Below, piece after piece: positions 51,339-59,971 of a stretch of 64,000 nucleotides of DNA. The position numbers and the translations under genes were made by a program. Positions within the stretch are counted from its first letter, which is position 1. Each line of letters begins with the position of its first letter. This stretch comes from Sphingomonadales bacterium UBA656 (lineage in GTDB: Bacteria; Pseudomonadota; Alphaproteobacteria; Sphingomonadales; Sphingomonadaceae). Location: positions 112,926-176,925 of the forward strand of contig DBOC01000012.1 in NCBI GenBank assembly GCA_002299895.1, read 5' to 3'. The notes under the pieces are model-generated. The model saw only the letters and a program-made list of their open reading frames with translations, did not search any database and had not been told where the DNA came from.

Positions 51339-52004
51339 GGCAAATCGGGCACAGCCGCTCTGTGTGGCGACCAAGGCCTCTACGCCTTCGCCATCGCAGA
51401 GGTCGCACGCCTTTATGATCGCGGCGTCTTGCACATCTAGCCCGCCGGTCAGCGCACCAAAGGCGGGCATGATCATTTTGCGCGGTGTTTTTACAAAGCA
51501 ACGCCGTTTCACCATCCGCCCGCGCAGTATTTGTCGGAACTTGGGATGAAAATGGCCCGAGATTTCGGGATGGGGGTCGCCTGCCTTCGCCTCATGCCGA
51601 AGCGTGATCCCCGACAATGTCAATTCGTCTAATGCCTTTCCACCCCAGATGCCCGACACCGCGCGGTCATGGTTTCCGGTAATCCAAATCCATTCGGTGG
51701 CGCGCGCCAAATTACCCAATAATTCCGCAGCGCCTTCCGCCAGTCGGAGTTCACCATCATCGTCATGGAAATTGTCACCAAGTGATATGATACTGGCCGG
51801 GCTATATTTGCTGCAAAGCGCCGCAATATCCTGCAGCGTCGCGACGCTGTCATAAGGCGGCAGCATTTGCCCATATAAAGCAAAGGCGCTCGCCTTTTCG
51901 AGATGCAGGTCGGACACCAATAACGCATTTTGCGCGCGCCAATATAAGGCCGCCTCGCCAGCTATCTCAAATGTCTGCCCGCCAAATTCGAATTCATATG
52001 CCAT
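51309..52004 (-). CDS. pdeM: Ligase-associated DNA damage response phosphodiesterase PdeM
   Basis: A 231-residue calcineurin-like metallophosphoesterase. The five metal motifs are visible: SDLHLEKA near 32-39, SLGDNFHDDDG near 74-84, TGNHDRA near 110-116 and GHFHPKFR near 147-154. This family was defined by association with the bacterial ligase-associated repair cluster (ligase, exonuclease, Lhr-like helicase, PdeM). The Lhr-like helicase gene is 77 bases upstream on the same strand, but ligase and exonuclease genes are not next to it. Confidence 0.9.
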   Translation of the reverse strand: MAYEFEFGGQTFEIAGEAALYWRAQNALLVSDLHLEKASAFALYGQMLPPYDSVATLQDIAALCSKYSPASIISLGDNFHDDDGELRLAEGAAELLGNLARATEWIWITGNHDRAVSGIWGGKALDELTLSGITLRHEAKAGDPHPEISGHFHPKFRQILRGRMVKRRCFVKTPRKMIMPAFGALTGGLDVQDAAIIKACDLCDGEGVEALVATQSGCARFALNAAGAFAK

Positions 52005-52081
52005 CGCCGCAGGCTATGCGGATTGTGGTGCGCAACTGCAAGCGGATGTGCGTAGTTCCCTCTGGCCCCATCTCTATGCGC

Positions 52082-54487
52082 TTAAGGTGTCATCGCCACG
52101 CCGGCCAAAGTCTCTGCCTCCATCAACAAAGCATCGTCCACCGAACCCTGCGCCACACTCTCGCGGCCAATCATTACCAGCAATGGTACGGCCAGCGGAC
52201 TGACACGCTGCAGGTCGACGTGCAGCATCGTGTCGGCGGCGCGGTCCAACAAATCGCCAAGCCGCCCGACATCGGTCAACCGCGCCCGCGCATCGGCCCA
52301 TGCTGCCTCCAGCAGCAAATGGTCGGGCTCATATTTGCGCAGGACATCATAAATCAGGTCGGTGGAAAAGGTCACTTGCCTGCCCGTCTTGCGCTTGCCG
52401 GGATGCTGCCGTTCGACAAGGCCGCTGATCACCGCCACTTCGCGAAAGGCGCGTTTGAGCAAGTAACTTGATTCTACCCAGTCAACAAATTCATCGGCCA
52501 ATATGTCGGCAGAAAATAAGGGGCGCGGGTCTGTGATGGGTTTGAGGCTCCAGACGCCCAATGCATAATCGCTGGCGACAAAACCCATGGGCATCAGGCC
52601 TCGGCTCTCCATCCGCCGCGTGATGAGCATGCCCAGCGACTGATGCGCGTTCCAGCCTTCAAATGGATAGGCGACCATATAATGGCGTTTGTCGTGCGGG
52701 AAGGTTTCGACCAGCAACTGTCCTGCCTTTGGCATTTGGCTGCGATAGGCTTGCATCTCCAACCATTCGCGCACGTCGTCGGGAAAGCGCGCCCATCCTG
52801 GCCTGTCAGTCAACATCTGCCGCACGCGGCCCGCCAGATGCGTGGTGAGGGGCAATCGCGCACCCATATAGCTTGGGATATTGGTCGCGGGCTTGGTCGC
52901 GGCGCGGACGATGAGGTCGAGGTCCTTGATCGATTCAACCTCAAGCGCCATGCCGGCAAAGGTGAAGCAGTTGCCGGGGCTTAAGGTGGCGGCGAAAGCT
53001 TCCTCCACCTTGCCTAATTTGCGGCCATTGCGGAACCGGATTTCCAGCATCGGCGCATCGACGATGATACCCGCGTTAAATCTATGCTGCGCGGCAAATT
53101 GCGGGTGCGATAGGCGCCATAGGCCATCGGGGTTTTTGACCAATTTCTTGAAGCGGTCATAGGCCTTCAACGCATATCCGCCCGTTGCGATAAAGGCGAT
53201 GACACGGGCAAAGGTCGCAGCATCGATGGCGGAATAAGGCAGTGCAGATTGGACTTCGGCCAGTAATGCGCTCTCGTCAAAAGGTCCGGCGCAGGCGATC
53301 CCCATGACATGCTGTGCGAGCACATCATAGCTGCCTGGGCGGAAGGTTTCACCGTCGCGGACGCCCTCTGCCACCGCGTCAAAGGCGGCCTGTGCTTCGA
53401 GATATTCAAAACGATTACCGGGAACGAGAATGGCCTTGCTGGGTTCATCCATCCGGTGGTTGGACCGGCCAATGCGCTGCAGCAAACGTGACGACCCCTT
53501 GGGCGCACCCATTTGGATGACGCAGTCGACATTGCCCCAGTCGACACCCAGATCGAGGCTGGCGGTGCAGACCAAGGCGCGCAATTTGCCCTCGGCCATG
53601 GCGCCTTCGACCTTGCGCCGCGCCTCTACCGACAACGACCCATGATGAATACCGATGGGAAATTTCGCTTCATTCGCGTCCCATAATTTCTGGAAGATAA
53701 ATTCGGCGAGGAAACGTGTGTTGCAGAAAATCAGCGTGATTTTGTTGCGGCCAATTTCGTCGATGAGCTGCGGTATCGCATGATGCCCGCTATGCCCCGC
53801 CCATGGAACGCGGCCTTCTGGCAACAGGATTGTCAGATCAGGCTCCGCTGCGGCGTCCCCCGCGACCAAGCGCACCTGCTCCATATCGCCATGAGGCGCG
53901 AGCCATGCGCGATAGTCATCGGGATCGGCCACCGTTGCAGATAGGGCAACACGTTGCATGTCCGGCGCCAATGTCTGCAACCGCGCGAGCGACAGGCTGA
54001 GCAGATCACCGCGCTTGCTATTGGCGAAGGCGTGAACCTCATCGACAATGACGCGTTTCAGCGTGGCGAACATGTGCACGCTGTCTTCACGGCTGAGGAG
54101 TAGCGACAGCGATTCAGGTGTGGTCAATAATATATGCGGCGGCTTAACCCGCTGCCGTGCCTTGCGGTCCGACGGCGTGTCGCCTGTCCGCGCCTCAACG
54201 CGGATCGGCAAGCCCATTTCCTCAATTGGGATTAACAGATTGCGGCGGACGTCGGTGGCCAACGCCTTGAGCGGGGAGATGTATAGCGTGTGTAGGCCGT
54301 CTGTCGGGTTGGCAATCAAATCATGGAGGCTCGGCAAAAATCCGGCCAGCGTCTTGCCCGCACCCGTCGCGGCCACCAGCAGGGCATGCTGTCCAGCGCC
54401 AGCGGCCTCAAGCATCTCCAACTGATGCCGCCGCGGTTGCCATCCGCGCGCGGCGAACCAATTGAGGATGATGGGTGGTAAGTTCAC
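52082..54487 (-). CDS. Ligase-associated Lhr-like DEXH helicase
   Basis: An 801-residue superfamily 2 helicase. Walker A AATGAGKT is at 39-46, the DEXH box DEVH at about 149-152, motif VI-like QRIGRSNH near 343, and a winged-helix plus Lhr core/DUF4177-type C-terminal extension follows. The size and the paired PdeM gene fit the ligase-associated helicase rather than the 1500-residue Lhr. The preferred start is GTG 54487, seven bases after the pgm stop; a longer frame to 54550 overlaps pgm. Confidence 0.88.
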   Translation of the reverse strand: MNLPPIILNWFAARGWQPRRHQLEMLEAAGAGQHALLVAATGAGKTLAGFLPSLHDLIANPTDGLHTLYISPLKALATDVRRNLLIPIEEMGLPIRVEARTGDTPSDRKARQRVKPPHILLTTPESLSLLLSREDSVHMFATLKRVIVDEVHAFANSKRGDLLSLSLARLQTLAPDMQRVALSATVADPDDYRAWLAPHGDMEQVRLVAGDAAAEPDLTILLPEGRVPWAGHSGHHAIPQLIDEIGRNKITLIFCNTRFLAEFIFQKLWDANEAKFPIGIHHGSLSVEARRKVEGAMAEGKLRALVCTASLDLGVDWGNVDCVIQMGAPKGSSRLLQRIGRSNHRMDEPSKAILVPGNRFEYLEAQAAFDAVAEGVRDGETFRPGSYDVLAQHVMGIACAGPFDESALLAEVQSALPYSAIDAATFARVIAFIATGGYALKAYDRFKKLVKNPDGLWRLSHPQFAAQHRFNAGIIVDAPMLEIRFRNGRKLGKVEEAFAATLSPGNCFTFAGMALEVESIKDLDLIVRAATKPATNIPSYMGARLPLTTHLAGRVRQMLTDRPGWARFPDDVREWLEMQAYRSQMPKAGQLLVETFPHDKRHYMVAYPFEGWNAHQSLGMLITRRMESRGLMPMGFVASDYALGVWSLKPITDPRPLFSADILADEFVDWVESSYLLKRAFREVAVISGLVERQHPGKRKTGRQVTFSTDLIYDVLRKYEPDHLLLEAAWADARARLTDVGRLGDLLDRAADTMLHVDLQRVSPLAVPLLVMIGRESVAQGSVDDALLMEAETLAGVAMTP

Positions 54488-54494
54488 GCCGGAC

Positions 54495-55880
54495 TTAATG
54501 CCCGACAGTTTCCCCGCGTTCCAGCCCTGATGCCGCCAATTGCGCATCAATTTGCGCCATCAGCCGCTCCAGACCTTCTTCGGAAGATGCCTCGGCCCGC
54601 GCGACAAGCACGTCTTGCGTGTTCGATGCGCGCAATAGCCACCAGCCATCGGGCGTATTGACGCGCGCGCCGTCGGTGTTGTTCACATCCGCGCCGTCTG
54701 CCGACAACCGTGCTAACACTTCGTCGATCACGGCGAATTTGCGGCTCTCATCGACTTGGAAACGCATTTCGGGGGTGTTGATCATCTCCGGCATTTCGCT
54801 ACGCAACTCGGTCACGCTTTTGCCCAGCTTAGCTGATGCCGACATCAACCGGACCGCGGCATAGATCGCGTCGTCAAAACCATAATATGCATGCTTGAAG
54901 AAAATATGTCCGCTCATTTCCCCCGCCAGCGGCGATCCGGTTTCCTTCATTTTGGACTTAATCAGGCTGTGGCCGGTTTTCCACATCATGGGCTGACCGC
55001 CCAATGCGCTCACGCGGTCGAACAGGGCCTGCGATGCCTTTACATCGGCGATAATCGTCGCCCCGGGGACCTCGCCCAGCACATCCGCGGCATAGATTTG
55101 TAGCAATTGATCGCCCCAAATCACGCGGCCTTCGCCATCAATGGCGCCGATGCGGTCCCCATCGCCGTCAAAAGCCACGCCAAAATCGAGTTTCTTTTCC
55201 GCGACAAGCCGTTGTAAATCGACTAAGTTGGCTGGGTCAGTGGGATCTGGGTGATGATTGGGAAATTGGCCATCCACTTCTGTGAATAAGAGATGATGCT
55301 CTCCGGGTAACATCTTGACCAGCTTTTCAATTGCCGGTCCCGCCGCGCCGTTACCCGCATCCCAACCGATGCGGAATGCCTGTTGTGGTGCGGCTTGCGC
55401 CACGCGGGCCACATATTGGTCAAGGATATCGAGATGTTCCGAAAAGCCCGTGCCATCCACCCAATCCCCCGCCGACGCCATGCGGCCGATTTTTTGGATA
55501 TCGGCTCCGAAAAACGGTTTACCCATAAGGACCATCTTGAAGCCGTTATAATTGGCGGGGTTGTGACTGCCGGTTATCTCTATGCCGCCATCGACATCAT
55601 CCAATACGGCCTCAGCATAATATAGCATGGGCGTTGGCCCCATGCCGATGCGCACGACATCGACGCCGCTATCGTTCAGCCCCTTGACCAAGGCTACCTC
55701 AAGCATTGGCGAGCTTACCCGCCCGTCATAGCCGACCGCGGCCTTTTTTCCGCCAGCGCGGACAAGGCAGGTGCCGAACCCCCGGCCAATGGCATAAGCG
55801 TCAGCCTCCCCCAAGGTTTCACCGATAATGCCGCGAATGTCATATTCACGAAGCGAGGTGGGGTGGAAATGATGGGCCAT
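54495..55880 (-). CDS. Phosphomannomutase/phosphoglucomutase
   Basis: Interconverts hexose 6- and 1-phosphates for nucleotide-sugar synthesis. The 461-residue alpha-D-phosphohexomutase has the phosphoserine loop TGSHNPANYN with Ser105, the Mg-binding DGDGDR at 238-243, the sugar-specificity loop GEMSGHIFFK near 319-328 (GEMSGH is typical of bifunctional PMM/PGM such as AlgC) and the phosphate-binding RASNTQ near 416. It can supply mannose-1-phosphate for the manC gene at 61-62 kb. Confidence 0.92.
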   Translation of the reverse strand: MAHHFHPTSLREYDIRGIIGETLGEADAYAIGRGFGTCLVRAGGKKAAVGYDGRVSSPMLEVALVKGLNDSGVDVVRIGMGPTPMLYYAEAVLDDVDGGIEITGSHNPANYNGFKMVLMGKPFFGADIQKIGRMASAGDWVDGTGFSEHLDILDQYVARVAQAAPQQAFRIGWDAGNGAAGPAIEKLVKMLPGEHHLLFTEVDGQFPNHHPDPTDPANLVDLQRLVAEKKLDFGVAFDGDGDRIGAIDGEGRVIWGDQLLQIYAADVLGEVPGATIIADVKASQALFDRVSALGGQPMMWKTGHSLIKSKMKETGSPLAGEMSGHIFFKHAYYGFDDAIYAAVRLMSASAKLGKSVTELRSEMPEMINTPEMRFQVDESRKFAVIDEVLARLSADGADVNNTDGARVNTPDGWWLLRASNTQDVLVARAEASSEEGLERLMAQIDAQLAASGLERGETVGH

Positions 55881-55915
55881 AGAATGTCCTGTAACTAAGG
55901 GAGAGAGTTTGGCCG

Positions 55916-56329
55916 TTAAAGCCGTTTATTGTTCAAGTCATCTAACAAAAGGTCGCGCGCTTTATTCAATTCGGCGGCGCGTTCGGCACTGCCGCCGGTG
56001 TCGGGATGGTTTTGCGCAATCAATATGCGGTGACGTTCGCGAATGCGCTCGGCATTGTCGAAACGCGACACGCCTAGCAAAAAACGGGCATCATCTATAT
56101 CCGAATTCTTGTCGCGTTTGGCGCCAGAACCGAACAGCCGCAAACTCAGGCCGCGATACCAGAGCGCCGCTATGACTATTGCGGCGACACCTACCCAAAG
56201 ACTTCCCCGCGATGCGAGAAATGCCCCGGACAGCCCCATTAAAATCGGCAGCAATTGCTGCTTTTGAAGCTTACCCTTCCACACGGCCCAGCCAAGGGCG
56301 AGAAAGACCAAGATCGCCAGAAAGGCCAT
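55916..56329 (-). CDS. Membrane-anchored J-domain protein
   Basis: A 137-residue protein with two N-terminal hydrophobic helices (residues ~1-18 and ~44-60) and a C-terminal J domain of ~60 residues containing HPD at 108-110 followed by TGGS. It likely recruits DnaK at the inner membrane, as in the DjlA/TIM14-like group. Its ATG overlaps the mipZ stop by one base (TAATG), so it is translationally coupled to the division-site regulator. Confidence 0.87.
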   Translation of the reverse strand: MAFLAILVFLALGWAVWKGKLQKQQLLPILMGLSGAFLASRGSLWVGVAAIVIAALWYRGLSLRLFGSGAKRDKNSDIDDARFLLGVSRFDNAERIRERHRILIAQNHPDTGGSAERAAELNKARDLLLDDLNNKRL

Positions 56330-57111
56330 TATGCGAGTGCCAGCTGACCGACTTCGGGTAAAGCAAGGCCGGTGACCAGTTCACGCAATTCCTGCCGCGC
56401 GACAATATGTGCGGTCGCCAACTGGCCCAAATGACCCTTGTCGATCAAGGTCAGGCCCGACGGAAAAAGTTCCCGATAAATGACGCGTTCATTGAGGCCG
56501 GGAACCGAACGGAAACCGACCCGCTTGGCCAATTCGGTCAATGCATCGGTCATGCGCTGCTGATTACGCGCCTCCATATTGTGTAGGCGGTTGCGGACCA
56601 CGACCCAGTCGATGGTCACGCCATCGGCTTTGGCGCGCTCCTTCCGCGCGTCCCAGATAAGCTCCGCATAGAAGCTCAGCTTGCGCACTTTGAAATTTTC
56701 GGCGTCCACTTGGCCAATCAGGTCAAAGTCGACAAAGCTGTCGTTGATGGGGGTGACCAATGTATTGGCCCGCGTCGCGACAAAGCGCGCATAAGGATCA
56801 TCGCGTCCTGGCGTGTCGAACACAAGGAAATCATTTTCCGCCCCTAATCGTTCTACCTGCCGCTCCAAGGTGGCCTGCGAATCATGTTCGAACACTTCAA
56901 ACACCGGCATCGGCAGAGTGATTTTGCGCCGCGTCATCGTGTCGCGCCGGTTTTCGAGATAGCGGTACAAGGTGCGCTGGCGCGAATCCAAATCAATGCA
57001 CGCCACCCGCGCGCCGCGTGAGGCCAGAGCTATGGCGACATGGATTGCGGTGGTGGATTTACCTGTCCCGCCCTTTTCATTCGCAAAAACGATGTGATGT
57101 GCCTTGGCCAT
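56329..57111 (-). CDS. mipZ: Division plane positioning ATPase MipZ
   Basis: A ParA/MinD-family ATPase that binds ParB near origins and inhibits FtsZ assembly away from midcell in alphaproteobacteria. The 260 residues have the deviant Walker A KGGTGKST at 13-20, DLDSRQRTLYRYLENR near 41-56 and FDTPGRDD near 100-107. The DSRQ tetrad and ~260-residue length distinguish it from ParA. ATG 57111 is preferred over an upstream in-frame start at 57198. It complements the parAB system at 12-13 kb. Confidence 0.93.
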   Translation of the reverse strand: MAKAHHIVFANEKGGTGKSTTAIHVAIALASRGARVACIDLDSRQRTLYRYLENRRDTMTRRKITLPMPVFEVFEHDSQATLERQVERLGAENDFLVFDTPGRDDPYARFVATRANTLVTPINDSFVDFDLIGQVDAENFKVRKLSFYAELIWDARKERAKADGVTIDWVVVRNRLHNMEARNQQRMTDALTELAKRVGFRSVPGLNERVIYRELFPSGLTLIDKGHLGQLATAHIVARQELRELVTGLALPEVGQLALA

Positions 57112-57218
57112 AATTCCCCAAATCTGCCCCAAATATTGTCTGCGGCGACATTTGCCTTGAATTGTCGCTGCACCCTCCCGCATAGGCGGGTTCAACAAAG
57201 GCCAATAAACAAGGCGAC

Positions 57219-58064
57219 GTGGACGTGCAAATCATCAATCAGCTTGACGCATTGCGGCACCATATTTCGGCGCTGCGTGATACCAAGCGGCGCGTCGCGT
57301 TGGTCCCGACCATGGGCGCGCTGCATGACGGACATATGGCGCTGGTCGAAGAGGCGCGGCGGCATGCCGATGCGGTGGTTGTATCGATTTTCGTCAATCC
57401 CACCCAATTTGGTCCGAATGAAGATCTCGATGCCTATCCGCGCACGATGGAACGCGATGCCGAGCTGCTACGCGCCGCGGGTGTAGACATTTTATGGGCG
57501 CCACATGCGACCATTGTCTATCCACCGGGTTTTGCAACCGAAGTTCATGTCGCTGGCCCAAGCAAAGGCTATTGCGGCGCCGCGCGGCCCGGGCATTTTG
57601 ACGGCGTTGCGCTGGTGGTTGCCAAATTGTTTAATCAGGTGCAGCCCGATGTTGCGCTTTTCGGGGAAAAGGATTTTCAACAACTGGCGGTCATCCGGCA
57701 GATGGCTCGCGATCTCGACTTCGCCTTGGACATATTGGGCGTGCCAATTGTGCGCGATGCCGATGGCCTCGCTCTGTCGTCGCGTAATGCCTATTTGACC
57801 GCGGAGGAACGCGCGGCTGCTTCAGCTTTGCCCGTTGCGTTGGCCCAAGCAGCGGGCCAGATCCGCGCAGGAGATGATGTGGCGCAGGCAATCGCCAAGG
57901 CCTCGGCGGACATCCTCGCCGCTGGATTTGCGCGCGTGGAGTATTTCGCGCTTGCTGATGCGGTGACCTTAGACGAGCTGCAACATTTCGACGGCAGACC
58001 GGCGCGGTTGTTGGTGGCAGCCAAGATGGGCAAGACGCGGTTGATAGATAATTTGGCGATTTAG
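57219..58064 (+). CDS. panC: Pantoate-beta-alanine ligase
   Basis: Forms pantothenate from pantoate and beta-alanine with ATP. The 281-residue protein has the HIGH-like PTMGALHDGHMALV near 30-43, FVNPTQFGPNEDLDAYPRT near 57-75, LFGEKDFQQL near 149-158 and LSSRNAYL near 186-193 (KMSKS-like). It starts with GTG 57219 after AAGG. It is divergent from mipZ with 107 bases between them, and a hairpin with a T-run follows. Confidence 0.95.
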   Translation: MDVQIINQLDALRHHISALRDTKRRVALVPTMGALHDGHMALVEEARRHADAVVVSIFVNPTQFGPNEDLDAYPRTMERDAELLRAAGVDILWAPHATIVYPPGFATEVHVAGPSKGYCGAARPGHFDGVALVVAKLFNQVQPDVALFGEKDFQQLAVIRQMARDLDFALDILGVPIVRDADGLALSSRNAYLTAEERAAASALPVALAQAAGQIRAGDDVAQAIAKASADILAAGFARVEYFALADAVTLDELQHFDGRPARLLVAAKMGKTRLIDNLAI

Positions 58065-58077
58065 CCGCTACTTTTTA

Positions 58078-58110
58078 CGAGGCTCATTCGGCCTCGCGGA
58101 TTTTGCTTTT
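58078..58110 (+). terminator. Terminator after panC
   Basis: A six-pair stem CGAGGC (58078-58083) with GCCTCG (58091-58096), a seven-base loop and the downstream T-rich GGATTTTGCTTTTT form a plausible intrinsic terminator before the epimerase gene. Confidence 0.65.
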
Positions 58111-58133
58111 TATAGCTAAGGATATTGTTTGAG

Positions 58134-59117
58134 ATGCCAGCCCCCATCCTCGTAACAGGCGCCGCAGGGTTTATCGGCCATGCCGTCGCGCACAGATTGT
58201 TGGCGCGGGGCGAGCGCGTGATTGGCGTCGACATCGTCAATGACTATTATGACCCCGCCTTGAAAGAATCGCGGCTCGCGACCTTTGCGGGGATAAACAG
58301 CTTCGCCTTTGAGCGCCTCGACATCGCCGATGCCGACAAGATGAAGGCGCTGGTCGGCGACAATGATATCGTGCGCGTCGTGCATCTCGCGGCGCAGGCG
58401 GGCGTCCGCTACAGCCTTGAGAACCCCTTCGCCTATGAACGGTCCAACTTGGCGGGCCACTTGTCGGTTATGGAGGCGTGTCGGCACGCCGAGGGCTTTG
58501 AGCATCTCGTCTACGCCTCGTCGAGCTCGGTCTATGGCGACAAGCCAATAAGCGGCGAAGGCTTTAAGGAAGATGAGCCCGCCAACGACCCTGTGTCACT
58601 CTACGCCGCGACAAAGCGCGCGTGTGAATTAATGAGCCAGTCTTATGCCAAACTTTATGGCTTTCCGCAGACGGGCCTGCGCTTCTTCACCGTCTACGGC
58701 CCATGGGGACGGCCCGACATGGCCTATTTCAGCTTCACGCAGAAAATCCTGCGCGGCGAGGCGATTGAGGTTTACGGCAATGGCCACATGGCACGCGATT
58801 TCACCTATATTGATGACATTGTTGATGGGATTATCGGGTCACTCGACCATCCACCCGCGCGGGGCGAACATAGGGTCCTCAACATTGGCGACAGCCATCC
58901 GGTGGGCTTGATGGACATGATCGAGACGCTTGAAAAGGCCATTGGCCGGGAGGCGACGAAGATCCTGCGGCCTATGCAACCGGGCGACGTCACCGCGACC
59001 TATGCCGACGTGTCGAAGCTACATGCGCTCACGGGGTATAAGCCAAAGGTCATGCTGGCCGAAGGTCTGCAAAAATTTGCCGACTGGTATCGGCAATATT
59101 ATGGCGCCGCGTCCTAA
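58134..59117 (+). CDS. NAD-dependent epimerase, UDP-glucuronate 4-epimerase type
   Basis: A 327-residue extended short-chain dehydrogenase. The NAD loop TGAAGFIG is at 8-15, the catalytic serine/tyrosine/lysine set is in YASSSSVYG near 125-133 and YAATKRACE near 156-164, and the GLRFFTVYGPWGRPDMA segment near 181-197 is typical of UDP-glucuronate 4-epimerases (LpsL-like). It would make UDP-galacturonate for surface glycans. ATG 58134 is preferred; TTG 58125 would add three residues. It is convergent with the TetR gene, overlapping by four bases. Confidence 0.87.
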   Translation: MPAPILVTGAAGFIGHAVAHRLLARGERVIGVDIVNDYYDPALKESRLATFAGINSFAFERLDIADADKMKALVGDNDIVRVVHLAAQAGVRYSLENPFAYERSNLAGHLSVMEACRHAEGFEHLVYASSSSVYGDKPISGEGFKEDEPANDPVSLYAATKRACELMSQSYAKLYGFPQTGLRFFTVYGPWGRPDMAYFSFTQKILRGEAIEVYGNGHMARDFTYIDDIVDGIIGSLDHPPARGEHRVLNIGDSHPVGLMDMIETLEKAIGREATKILRPMQPGDVTATYADVSKLHALTGYKPKVMLAEGLQKFADWYRQYYGAAS

Positions 59118-59752
59118 GTAGAGGGCTTCAACTGCGCCTGCATCTGATCGAATGCCGCCGCCAGCTTTCGGCCCGCAATCTGCCTCCCCGCTTCGCGCGG
59201 CAAGCCAAGCGCCGCGGACAGTGGCCCGCCCAATAATGCATCGCCCAGCGCCATCAGCACCATCTCCAATGTCAACTCGTGCAGCGAGGTGTCGGCGTGG
59301 CCGTCTTCGGCAATTTCATCCACCAGCTTGTGAATGGCCTCGACAATAGGGTCGAGCGCGTCTTCATTTCCGGACAGCAGCATCCAAGACGCGAGCGCGC
59401 CCGCGCCCTCGCGATCGAACTGGTCAAAGATTAAATCTGCAAGCTCATCCGGTGTCATTACGCCGCCACGCATTTGGATGACGGCCTCGGCGACCTTAGT
59501 ACAGATATTTTCGCCCATATAGGCCGCCAGCGCCCGCTGGAGCCCCGATGCCGACCCGAAATGATGCAGCAAATTGGCGTGCGTCCGACCGATTTGCCCA
59601 GCCACCGCCTTTAACGTAACCGCCTGCGGCCCTGCCTCAAGCAACAGGCCGCGCGCCGCTTCCAGCGCCGCCATGCGGCTCGCCTCCGGACTTAATCGGC
59701 GCGGCATGCCAACGTCTTTAAATGCAATAATCTTGGATGCCACAGTTGCCAT
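59114..59752 (-). CDS. TetR/AcrR family transcription regulator
   Basis: A 212-residue regulator with an N-terminal helix-turn-helix of the TetR type near 41-65 (LKAVAGQIGRTHANLLHHFGS) and an all-helical ligand-binding C-terminal domain. Two starts are possible, ATG 59752 and ATG 59707. Its target is not clear: the nearest gene it could control is itself or the DUF2279/manC group, and no obvious palindrome near its start was found. Confidence 0.87.
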   Translation of the reverse strand: MATVASKIIAFKDVGMPRRLSPEASRMAALEAARGLLLEAGPQAVTLKAVAGQIGRTHANLLHHFGSASGLQRALAAYMGENICTKVAEAVIQMRGGVMTPDELADLIFDQFDREGAGALASWMLLSGNEDALDPIVEAIHKLVDEIAEDGHADTSLHELTLEMVLMALGDALLGGPLSAALGLPREAGRQIAGRKLAAAFDQMQAQLKPST

Positions 59753-59971
59753 ATTCTTCGCTACCCCCCGATAGTTTTTTAACGCTACGCCAATTTAAGA
59801 ACATATCCAAGAGCGTTGCGCGGCAAATGCCTCTGAAGGGTGACGTGTAGGGCTAGAAGCCTCGGTGCATCACAATGGCCGGCCGCCTACCTTCACCTAG
59901 AAATAGCACAGTGTCGCATTTATCGCTGGCGTGTTTTGCACAGCTACCGGTATCAACGAAATGCCTACACT
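59753..59971. other. Intergenic region, nothing recognised
   Basis: These 219 bases between the TetR gene and the DUF2279 gene hold no open frame with family resemblance and no clear hairpin. They mark the boundary between ordinary GC content on the left and AT-richer sequence on the right. Confidence 0.4.
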
